From the NCBI RefSeq assembly GCF_016653115.1, contig NZ_NHRX01000063.1, positions 139,327 through 202,767 on the forward strand: a stretch of DNA of 63,441 bases. The letters run 5' to 3'. The stretch is from Rhodocyclus purpureus. GTDB lineage: Bacteria > Pseudomonadota > Gammaproteobacteria > Burkholderiales > Rhodocyclaceae. Below are positions 8,450 through 16,062 of this stretch, piece after piece (position 1 is the first letter of the stretch; the number at the start of each line of letters is the position of its first letter). The translations under genes and the position numbers were made by a program. A model generated the notes under the pieces. The model had not been told where the DNA came from and searched no databases. It saw only the letters and a list, made by a program, of their open reading frames with translations.

Positions 8450-9526
8450 TCAGTGCGGGAACGGCCACAGGCGCAGCTTCTCCTTGCCGATCTGCCACAG
8501 GCGGGCGAGACCGTGCGGCTCGACGATCAGGAAGAACATGATCAGCGCGCCGAAGAGCAGGATCTGGATGTGCGAGACGGTGGCGCTCGAGAACGGCAGC
8601 CCGAACAGTCCGGCGAGGAAGGGCAGCGCGACGTCGAGGAAGATCGGCAGCAGCAGGATGAAGGCGGCACCGAGGAAGCTGCCCATGATCGAACCGACGC
8701 CGCCGATGATGATCATGAACAGGATCTTGAACGACATGTCGAGCGAGAAACCGTCGGGCTCGACCGATCCGAGGTAGCAGAACGCATAGAGCGCACCGGC
8801 GACGCCGCAGTAGAACGAGCTGATGGCGAAGGCGAGCAGCTTGGTCGGCAGCAGCTTGATGCCGATCACCGAGGCGGCGACGTCCATGTCGCGCACCGCC
8901 ATCCAGGCGCGTCCGGTCGCCGAGCGCACCAGGTTCTTGGCGGCGAGCGCGAGGACGACGACGATGGCGAGCACCAGCAGGTATTTCTCGAGCGGCGTCT
9001 TCAGTTCATGGCCGAGGATGATCAGCTGCTGGGTCGAGATCACCCCCGACGACGAGTTGTTCGACAGCCACGGGAACTTGGTCAGGCACCAGACGATGAA
9101 GAACTGTGCCGCCAGCGTCGCCACCGCGAGGTAGAAGCCCTTGATGCGCAGGGAGGGAAGGCCGAAGAGGACGCCGACCAGCGCCGCGCAGAGCCCGCCG
9201 CAGGCGAAGGAGACGAGGATCGGGATGCCTTCGATGCGCAGCTGGAAGTTGTAGGCGGCGTAGGCGCCGACCGCCATGAACGCCGCCGAGCCGAGCGAGA
9301 GCTGGCCGGCGTAGCCGGTCAGGATGTTCAGCCCGAGCGCGGCGAGCGAGAAGATCAGGAACGGGATCAGGATCGCCGAGAACCAGTAGTCGCTGGCGAA
9401 CAGGGGAACGCCGAGGAAGGCGATGGCGAGCAGGACGAGCACGCCGATGCGATCCTGGCGGATCGGGAAGAGCTGCTGGTCGGCGGTGTAACTGGTCTTG
9501 AACTGGCCGGCTTCACGGTAAAGCAT
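8450..9526 (-). CDS. livM: ABC transporter permease (LivM-like)
   Basis: 358 residues with about nine membrane helices. Family features include LNILTGYAGQLSLGSAAFMAVGAYAAY, LPSLRIKGFYLAVATLAAQF and the transmembrane signature GGVGSIMGSFLGAAF. It forms the inner-membrane channel together with LivH. It lies 44 bp upstream of the binding-protein gene and 23 bp downstream of livH in the same operon. Confidence 0.94.
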   Translation of the reverse strand: MLYREAGQFKTSYTADQQLFPIRQDRIGVLVLLAIAFLGVPLFASDYWFSAILIPFLIFSLAALGLNILTGYAGQLSLGSAAFMAVGAYAAYNFQLRIEGIPILVSFACGGLCAALVGVLFGLPSLRIKGFYLAVATLAAQFFIVWCLTKFPWLSNNSSSGVISTQQLIILGHELKTPLEKYLLVLAIVVVLALAAKNLVRSATGRAWMAVRDMDVAASVIGIKLLPTKLLAFAISSFYCGVAGALYAFCYLGSVEPDGFSLDMSFKILFMIIIGGVGSIMGSFLGAAFILLLPIFLDVALPFLAGLFGLPFSSATVSHIQILLFGALIMFFLIVEPHGLARLWQIGKEKLRLWPFPH

Positions 9527-9549
9527 GTCTTCTGCCCTCTCTCAGACTC

Positions 9550-10464
9550 TCAGACGCGGTCGATGTGCTTCTCGCCGAACAGCCCCTCGGGCCGTACCAG
9601 CAGGAAGAGCAAGGCGAGCACGTAGGGGAACCAGCCCTCGATGCCGCCGAAGCTGCCGCCGAACAGGTCCTGCAGGACCGGCGGGATGTAGATCTCGGCG
9701 AGCTTCTCGGAAGCGCCGATGATCAGGCCGCCGACGATCGCGCCGGGGACCGAGGTGAAGCCGCCGAGGATCAGCACCGGCAGGGCTTTCAGCGCGGTGA
9801 AGGTGAGCGCGAACTGGACGCCGTTGCGCGCACCCCACATCATCCCGGCGACCAGCGCGACGAAGCCGGCGACGCCCCAGACGATCGCCCAGATGTGCTG
9901 CAGCGGGATGCCGATCGACAGCGCCGCCTGGTGGTCGTCGGCAACCGCGCGCAGCGCACGGCCGACGCGCGTGTATTGGAAGAACAGCGCCAGCGTCGCC
10001 ACCAGCAGCGAGGCGACGGCGGCGGCGACCAGGTCGAACTTCGAGATCACCATGTTCCAGTTGTCGAGCACCCAGGCGATCGGCTCGTCGACGATGCCGA
10101 GGTCGAGCGCGCGCGGCTGGCTGCCGAAGAGCAGCGGCGCCAGCCCTTCGATGAAGAAGGCGAGCCCGATGGTCGCCATGAACAGCGCGATCGGCGGCTG
10201 GTTGACGAGCTTCCTCAACACGAACTTCTCGGTGGCGATGCCGAACAGGGTCATGATCGCGAAGGCCAGGATGACCGCGAGCCACAGCGGCGCCCCCATC
10301 TCCATGCAGCCGACCACGGCCAGCGCGGCCAGATAGACCATCGCCCCCTGCGCGAAGTTGAAGACGCCGGAAGCCTTGTAGATCATCACGAAACCGAGCG
10401 CGACCAGCGCGTACATGACGCCGCTGAGCAGTCCGCCGATCAGTACCTCGAAGAAAAAGTTCAT
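9550..10464 (-). CDS. livH: ABC transporter permease (LivH-like)
   Basis: 304 residues from the ATG at 10464, which has the ribosome binding site GGGAGGAAC. About eight membrane helices. Typical segments are GLLSGVMYALVALGFVMIYKA, GVFNFAQGAM, the cytoplasmic loop TRVGRALRAVADD, and ALPVLILGGFTSVPGAIVGG. It pairs with LivM to form the translocation path. Confidence 0.94.
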   Translation of the reverse strand: MNFFFEVLIGGLLSGVMYALVALGFVMIYKASGVFNFAQGAMVYLAALAVVGCMEMGAPLWLAVILAFAIMTLFGIATEKFVLRKLVNQPPIALFMATIGLAFFIEGLAPLLFGSQPRALDLGIVDEPIAWVLDNWNMVISKFDLVAAAVASLLVATLALFFQYTRVGRALRAVADDHQAALSIGIPLQHIWAIVWGVAGFVALVAGMMWGARNGVQFALTFTALKALPVLILGGFTSVPGAIVGGLIIGASEKLAEIYIPPVLQDLFGGSFGGIEGWFPYVLALLFLLVRPEGLFGEKHIDRV

Positions 10465-10490
10465 GGTTCCTCCCTGCGCCTTGCCGCAAG

Positions 10491-11276
10491 TCAGTGACCG
10501 GCGCCGAGATAGGCGCGGATCACGTCCTCGTTGTTCTTGACCTCGTCGGGGACGCCGTCGCCGATCTTCTTGCCGTAGTCGAGGACGACGACGCGGTCGG
10601 AGATGTCCATGACCACGCCCATGTCGTGCTCGATGAGCACGATGGTGGTGCCGAACTGGTCGTTCACGTCGAGGATGAAGCGGCACATGTCCTGCTTCTC
10701 CTCGACGTTCATGCCGGCCATCGGCTCGTCGAGCAGCAGCATGGCCGGCTCGGCGGCGAGCGCGCGACCGAGTTCGACGCGCTTCTGCAGACCGTAGGGC
10801 AGGCGCCCGACCGGTGTCTTGCGGATGTGCTGGATTTCGAGGAAGTCGATCACCTCCTCGACGCGGCGCCGGTGCTCCAGTTCCTCGCGTCGCGCGCGGC
10901 CGAACCACAGCGCGTGCTCGATGAAGTTGGCGCGCATCTTGGTGATGCGGCCGGTCATGATGTTGTCGAGCACGCTCATGCCCTTGAACAGCGCGATGTT
11001 CTGGAAGGTGCGCGCGATGTTCTGCTGCGCCGCCTCATGCGGCTCCATCTTCCGGCGCTCCTGGCCGCGCCAGAAGATCTTTCCCTCCTGCGGGTGATAG
11101 ACGCCGTTGATCACGTTCAGCATCGAGCTCTTGCCGGCGCCGTTCGGGCCGATGATGGCGCGGATCTCGTGCTCGCGGACGTCGAAGGAGATATCGGTGA
11201 GCGCCTTGACGCCGCCGAAGCGCAGCGAGATGTTCTGCAGGTCGAGGATGACTTCGCCGATTTTTCTTCCACTCAT
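10491..11276 (-). CDS. livG: Branched-chain amino acid-type ABC transporter, ATPase (LivG-like)
   Basis: 261 residues. Walker A is GPNGAGKSS, the Q-loop region is IARTFQNIALF, the signature is LPYGLQKRVELGRAL, Walker B is MLLLDEPMAGMN, and the switch is VLIEHDMGVVMDIS. It is the partner ATPase of LivF. The gene follows the acyl-CoA synthetase gene by 30 bp and precedes livH. Confidence 0.94.
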   Translation of the reverse strand: MSGRKIGEVILDLQNISLRFGGVKALTDISFDVREHEIRAIIGPNGAGKSSMLNVINGVYHPQEGKIFWRGQERRKMEPHEAAQQNIARTFQNIALFKGMSVLDNIMTGRITKMRANFIEHALWFGRARREELEHRRRVEEVIDFLEIQHIRKTPVGRLPYGLQKRVELGRALAAEPAMLLLDEPMAGMNVEEKQDMCRFILDVNDQFGTTIVLIEHDMGVVMDISDRVVVLDYGKKIGDGVPDEVKNNEDVIRAYLGAGH

Positions 11277-11306
11277 GGCAGTCCCTGTGCAAACGTTGCG
11301 GCGCGC

Positions 11307-13265
11307 TCAGGCGGCCAGGCGTTCGGCCGCGAAGGTCTTCGCGTCGTGGATCCTGAGGTCGGCGGCGACCTTGCCGGTGCGACCGTCCTCGAAGCGCACC
11401 AGCGTCTCGATGTACTGCGAATCGAGCCCCGAATAGAGTGCGTCGATCAGCACGCGGTACTTGTCGGCAACGAAGTTGCGGCGCACCTTGCGCGTGCGCG
11501 TCAGCTCGTCGTCGTCGGGGTCGAGTTCCTTGTGCAGGACGAGGAAGCGATGCACCTGCGAATCGGCGAGCATGCCCTCGGCGACGAGCTGTTGATTGAC
11601 CTGCTCGACGCACTGGCGGATCAGCTCGCCGACCTCCGCCTTGCCGGCGAGGTCGGCGTAGCCCGAGTAGGCGATGCCGCGCCGCTCGGCCCAGTTGCCG
11701 ACGGCGCCGATGTCGATGTTGATGAACGCGCACACGTGTTCGCGCTGGTGGCCGAAGGCGACCGCTTCCTTGACGTAGGGGAAGAACTTGAGCTTGTTCT
11801 CGATGTAGTTGGGCGCGAACATCGCGCCATTGCCGAGCTTGCCGACGTCCTTGGCGCGGTCGATGATCTTGAGGTGCCCGTCCTCGTCGAAGAAGCCCGC
11901 GTCGCCGGTGAGGAAGTAGCCTTCGCCGTCGAGCGCCTCGGCGGTCGCGTCGGGGCGCTTGTAGTACTCCTTGAGCAGGTTCGGGCCGCGCACCAGGATC
12001 TCGCCGTTGTCGGCGATCTTCACCTCGACGCCGGGCGCCGGCTTGCCGACCGAGTCGAACTTGATCTCGCCGTCGGGCTGCAGGCAGACGTAGGCACAGG
12101 TCTCGGTCTGGCCGTAGAGCTGCTTCAGGTTGATCCCGATCGAGCGGTAGAAGCGGAACAGGTCGGGGCCGATCGCCGCGCCCGCCGTGTACGCGACGCG
12201 GATGCGGCTCATGCCGAGCACGTTCTTCAGCGGCCCATAGACGAGGACATTGCCGAGCGCGTAGCGCAGGCGGTCGCCGGCGCCGACCGGCTTGCCGTCG
12301 AGGATGTCGGCGCCGCAGCGCCGCGCGACGGCCATGAAGTAGTCGAACAGCCGGCGCTTCAACGGGCTCGCGTCCTCCATGCGGATCGTCACCTGCGTCA
12401 GCAGGTTCTCGAACACGCGCGGCGGCGCGAAGTAGTAGGTCGGGCCGATCTCGCGCAGGTCGTTCATCACCGTCTCGCCCGACTCCGGGCAGTTGATCGC
12501 GAAACCGGCGACCGTCGCCTGCGCCAGCGAGAAGAGGTGATCGCCGACCCAGGCCATCGGCAGGTAGGAGAGCACCTCGTCGTCGGGGCCGAGGCGGTCG
12601 AATTCGACGCCACCCTGTGCCGCGCTGATGAAGGCGCGGTGCGTGAGGCAGACGCCCTTCGGCTTGCCGGTCGTCCCCGAGGTATACAGCATCACCGACA
12701 CGTCGTCGCTGCCCCCCTTGTCGATCTCCTCGCCGAGGAAATCGGGGTGGTCCTGCTGGCGCACGCGGCCGACGGCGAGCAGCGCCTCGATGTCGTGGAG
12801 GAAGGGCTGCGCATAGTGGCGCATGCCGCGCGGGTCGTCGTAGGCGATGTGTTCGAGCGCCGGCAGCTGCTCCCTGATCTCGAGCAGCTTGTCGACCTGC
12901 TCCTGATCCTCGACCAGCGCGAAGCGGATGCTGGCGTCCTGGAGCACGAACTTCATCTCGTCGGCGACGGCGTCCTGGTAGAGCGGCACCGGGACGCCGC
13001 CGAGGCACTGCACGGCGAGCATCGCCATGTACAGGTTCGGACGGTTGTCGCCGATGATGGCGACGTTGTCGCCACGGCGCAGGCCGAGTTCGGCCAGCCC
13101 GCAGGCAAGTGCGCCGGCGCGTTCGGCGACTTCGCCCCAGCTCCAGGTCTGCCAGATGCCGAGATGCTTCTCGCGCATCGCGGCCTTGCCGCCACGCACG
13201 CGGGCGTGCTCGAGAAGCAGGCGCGGAAAGGTATCCTGCGCCTGCCAGGCTGCCGTTTCGGGCAT
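11307..13265 (-). CDS. Long-chain acyl-CoA synthetase-like AMP-binding ligase
   Basis: 652 residues, the length of the large FAA1-like class of acyl-CoA synthetases. The ATP-binding motif is LYTSGTTGKPKG (about residue 190), followed by YGQTETCAYV, the aspartate motif YFLTGDAGFFDEDG and IDRAKDVGKLGNGAMFAP. It would convert a fatty or other carboxylic acid to its CoA thioester. As first gene of the liv-type operon, with a second ligase at the far end, it suggests uptake and activation of organic acids. It diverges from a Crp-family regulator across 154 bp. Confidence 0.9.
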   Translation of the reverse strand: MPETAAWQAQDTFPRLLLEHARVRGGKAAMREKHLGIWQTWSWGEVAERAGALACGLAELGLRRGDNVAIIGDNRPNLYMAMLAVQCLGGVPVPLYQDAVADEMKFVLQDASIRFALVEDQEQVDKLLEIREQLPALEHIAYDDPRGMRHYAQPFLHDIEALLAVGRVRQQDHPDFLGEEIDKGGSDDVSVMLYTSGTTGKPKGVCLTHRAFISAAQGGVEFDRLGPDDEVLSYLPMAWVGDHLFSLAQATVAGFAINCPESGETVMNDLREIGPTYYFAPPRVFENLLTQVTIRMEDASPLKRRLFDYFMAVARRCGADILDGKPVGAGDRLRYALGNVLVYGPLKNVLGMSRIRVAYTAGAAIGPDLFRFYRSIGINLKQLYGQTETCAYVCLQPDGEIKFDSVGKPAPGVEVKIADNGEILVRGPNLLKEYYKRPDATAEALDGEGYFLTGDAGFFDEDGHLKIIDRAKDVGKLGNGAMFAPNYIENKLKFFPYVKEAVAFGHQREHVCAFINIDIGAVGNWAERRGIAYSGYADLAGKAEVGELIRQCVEQVNQQLVAEGMLADSQVHRFLVLHKELDPDDDELTRTRKVRRNFVADKYRVLIDALYSGLDSQYIETLVRFEDGRTGKVAADLRIHDAKTFAAERLAA

Positions 13266-13319
13266 GTCGTCTCCTCCGATTTTCGCCGGGCCCCGAAGCC
13301 CTGCGCCGAAGTCTTGTAC

Positions 13320-13341
13320 GCCGGCTTTTTGCCGGCTTTTT
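13320..13341 (+). terminator. Terminator-like hairpin in the ligase leader region
   Basis: GCCGGC, five T, GCCGGC, then five T. As written on the plus strand this is a compact intrinsic-terminator shape. It lies upstream of the minus-strand ligase start (13265), so in that transcript it would be a leader hairpin with A-runs instead. It could insulate the divergent promoters. Function is inferred. Confidence 0.4.
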
Positions 13342-13377
13342 ATGCTGCTGCCGCGAAGTCTAAGCGCGCGGCGGCGC

Positions 13378-13396
13378 TACAATTGTCGCGCAATTG
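13378..13396 (+). promoter_or_regulatory. Candidate -10 and overlapping dyad operator of the Crp-family gene
   Basis: TACAAT (13378-13383) overlaps the dyad CAATTG-TCGCG-CAATTG (13380-13396), 24 nt before the ATG at 13420. An exact 6-5-6 dyad on the -10 is well placed for autorepression or for control of both divergent genes. Confidence 0.45.
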
Positions 13397-13419
13397 ACAT
13401 TTGACGGGATCTGGAAGAA

Positions 13420-14094
13420 ATGCGTTCGCTTGACGACATGTTGAGCGCCTCACCTTGGGCGCGCGAGCTCCCCGATGCCGAGCGCGAGCGGATCAAGGCC
13501 AGCATCGTCGTGCGCAAGGTCCCGGCGCGCGCCTACGTCTGCATGAAGGGCGAGCCGGTCGAGCACTGGATCGGCGTCATCGACGGGCTGGTCAAGATCA
13601 CCTGCAACGGCCTCTGCGGCAAGACCACCACCTTCACCGGCGTCGCCAGCGGCGGCTGGCTCGGCGAGGGCTCTCTGCTCAAGAAGGAGCGACGGCGCTA
13701 CGACGTGATCGCGCTGCGCGATTCGCGCATCGCCTTCATGAGCCGTGCGGCGTTCCAGTCGCTGCTCGACAACAACCTCGCCTTCAACCACTTCCTGCTC
13801 AGGCATCTCAACGAGCGGCTAGGCCAGTTCATCGGCATGATGGAGCACGAGCGACTGCTCGACATCGAGGCACGCCTCGCACGCGGCCTGCTGTCGATGT
13901 TCAACCCGGTACTCCATCCGGGAATCGGCAGGCAGTTGCAGATCTCGCAGGAGGAGCTCGGCTTCCTCGCCGGCGTCTCGCGCCAGCGCGTCAATCGTGC
14001 GCTGCGCGCACTCGCCGAGGCCGGACTGGTGCGCGTCGAATACGGCAGCGTCACCGTGCTCGACCTGGAAGGGCTGCGCAATTACGGACAGTGA
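13420..14094 (+). CDS. Crp/Fnr-family transcriptional regulator
   Basis: 224 residues. The N-terminal cNMP-binding-like beta-roll (about 20-120) includes GEPVEHWIGVIDGLVKI and SGGWLGEGSLL. The C-terminal winged helix (about 150-215) has ISQEELGFLAGVSRQRVNRALRAL as the HTH. The FNR iron-sulfur cysteine cluster is absent at the N-terminus, so it is not an oxygen sensor of that type. The arginine-serine pair of the cAMP pocket is not clear either, so the ligand is unknown. It is divergent from the ligase/ABC operon, the natural candidate target. Confidence 0.92.
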   Translation: MRSLDDMLSASPWARELPDAERERIKASIVVRKVPARAYVCMKGEPVEHWIGVIDGLVKITCNGLCGKTTTFTGVASGGWLGEGSLLKKERRRYDVIALRDSRIAFMSRAAFQSLLDNNLAFNHFLLRHLNERLGQFIGMMEHERLLDIEARLARGLLSMFNPVLHPGIGRQLQISQEELGFLAGVSRQRVNRALRALAEAGLVRVEYGSVTVLDLEGLRNYGQ

Positions 14095-14301
14095 AATCCT
14101 TGCAGGGCGCCGCAGTTTTGTCGCAGCGGCATCCGCACCCATTGCATTGTCATCAATCCTGAGTCATGCTTGGTAACCCGTTATCGGATGCGGCGTGCAT
14201 GAGGTGTGCCGCGGCATGATGCGGACCTGGCCTGCACCGGGGAGCGTTCGCGTCTCTTGCCTTCTCCGCGCGGGCGAATTTTGCAAGCCCAGAGGCGAAA
14301 C

Positions 14302-16062
14302 ATGGCGGATTTGCCCGAAGGCCTGATCGAGGTACTGCGCTCCAGTCTCGTGCTCGGCAAGCTCGACGAAGAGGTGCTGCTCGATCTGGCGCAGGAACTG
14401 GAAGTCAAGTCGGTGCACGGTGGCGAACAGCTGCTGCGCGAGGGCGACGTCGCCGACAGCATGCTGATCGTGGTCAGCGGTCGGCTGCGCGTGTCGCGCC
14501 GCGATACGGACGGATCGGTTCGCCTCTACAACGAAATCTCTCCGGGCGAAACCACCGGCGAAGCGAGCATGATCCTGCGCCAGGCACTGTTCGCCGACGT
14601 CACCGCGCTGCGCGATTCCTGCGTCGCCCTGCTCACCTATCGCAGCTTCGATTCACTTTTACAGCGTCACCCAGTTGCCTTGAACAGGGTTTTCGTCAAT
14701 GCCGTTTATCGGCAGTTGCGTCACGTCGACCGACTGCAGGAAGCTCATCGTGCCTATACCTTCGTCGTGGTTCCGCTTCGCGACCGCAGGCTGTCTGCCG
14801 AAATCGCCAGCGGTCTCGCCGATGCGCTGCGTCCGCATGGGCGGACGGCGCTGCTGCGGCACGAGGAACTCGATGCGGCGCACTTCGACGCACTGGAAAG
14901 CCGCTTCGACTATCTCGTCTTCGAAACCGACGACACGCCATCGGCGCGCACCCTGCGTGCGTTCCGACAGTCCGACCAGCTGGTGTTCGCGGCCAGTGCC
15001 GACGAACCCGTCGGCCTGGCACCGATCGAGGCGGCACTCGCGCGCGAAGCCGGCTTCGTCATGAAGCGCAAGCATCTGGCCCTGATGCATCGGGCCGAGG
15101 CCGAACGACCCGCCGACCTGCCCCTGTGGCAGGGAACACACGAAGTCGAACGCGTCTATCCACTTCGTGCCGGGCGGGGGCAGGACTACGCGCGCCTGGC
15201 GAGATTCCTGACCAGCCGCGCGGTCGGCGTGGTGCTGGGCGGCGGCGGCGCACGCGGCTTCTCGCATCTGGGCGTGCTGCGCGCGCTCGAAGAGCTCTCG
15301 ATCCCGGTGGACCTCGTCGGCGGCAACAGCATGGGCGCGCTGATCGGCGCGCAATACGCATGTGGCGTTCCGCTCGACGAGATTCTCGAACGCACGCTGC
15401 GCTTCACCCGTGGCGGCGAGCGGCCGACACTGCCGCTCATCTCGCTGCTCTCGGGCAGGCGCCTTGAACGCGACCTGCGCCGGATGTTCGGCGACCTCGA
15501 CATCGAACAACTGTGGTGCCCGTTCTTTGCCTCCGCCTGCAATCTCAGCGCCGCGTGCACGACCGTTCAGGACAGCGGACCGCTCTGGCGCGCGGTGCTG
15601 GCGAGCAACTCGCCGGCGGGTCTATTGCCGCCGGTACTGCACCATGGCGACCTGCTCGTCGATGGTGCGATCCTCGACAACGTCCCGGTCGCGGCAATGC
15701 GCACCCGGCTCGGAACCCCGCACGAGCGGCGCCGCGGCAACGGAACGATCATCGCGGTCGACGTCGATGTCTGCGAAAGGATGAGCGTTGACCCGCAGCT
15801 GAAGCACCTGTCGGTGTTGAACACCCTGAAGGGACACCTGACCAGGAAGCCGGGCTTTCGCCCTTCGATCTTCTCGATCCTCTACCGCGCAGGTCATGTC
15901 GGAAGCATCAGCATGCGTGGGCGGACCATGGCCGGCGCCGATTTCTGCATGCTGCCACCGGTGTCGGGGTACCCGCTCACCGCCTATGGCCGGGCGACCG
16001 AGATCGCCGACATCGGTTATCGCCATGCGCTCGAGGAGATCCCGCGATGGAAAAAGACCTGA
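14302..16062 (+). CDS. Patatin-like phospholipase with N-terminal cyclic-nucleotide-binding domain (NTE type)
   Basis: 586 residues from the ATG at 14302, with AGAGG upstream. A cNMP-binding fold occupies about residues 15-135 (GGEQLLREGDVADSMLIVVSG, then GETTGEASMIL). After a ~150-residue middle region comes a patatin domain: oxyanion motif GGGGARGFSHLG (from about residue 313), nucleophile elbow GNSMG (Ser343) and DGA with Asp454, so the Ser-Asp dyad is complete. Such proteins hydrolyse acyl esters of phospholipids or lysophospholipids at the membrane. The stop overlaps the NRPS start by 16 bp, so the two are co-translated. It may supply or remodel an acyl group for the NRPS product; that link is inference. 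Confidence 0.93.
   Translation: MADLPEGLIEVLRSSLVLGKLDEEVLLDLAQELEVKSVHGGEQLLREGDVADSMLIVVSGRLRVSRRDTDGSVRLYNEISPGETTGEASMILRQALFADVTALRDSCVALLTYRSFDSLLQRHPVALNRVFVNAVYRQLRHVDRLQEAHRAYTFVVVPLRDRRLSAEIASGLADALRPHGRTALLRHEELDAAHFDALESRFDYLVFETDDTPSARTLRAFRQSDQLVFAASADEPVGLAPIEAALAREAGFVMKRKHLALMHRAEAERPADLPLWQGTHEVERVYPLRAGRGQDYARLARFLTSRAVGVVLGGGGARGFSHLGVLRALEELSIPVDLVGGNSMGALIGAQYACGVPLDEILERTLRFTRGGERPTLPLISLLSGRRLERDLRRMFGDLDIEQLWCPFFASACNLSAACTTVQDSGPLWRAVLASNSPAGLLPPVLHHGDLLVDGAILDNVPVAAMRTRLGTPHERRRGNGTIIAVDVDVCERMSVDPQLKHLSVLNTLKGHLTRKPGFRPSIFSILYRAGHVGSISMRGRTMAGADFCMLPPVSGYPLTAYGRATEIADIGYRHALEEIPRWKKT

Noticed and set aside
10494-13397. A 967-codon plus-strand frame opposite livG and the acyl-CoA synthetase
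   Set aside because: Spans two real minus-strand genes and their gap; no domain.
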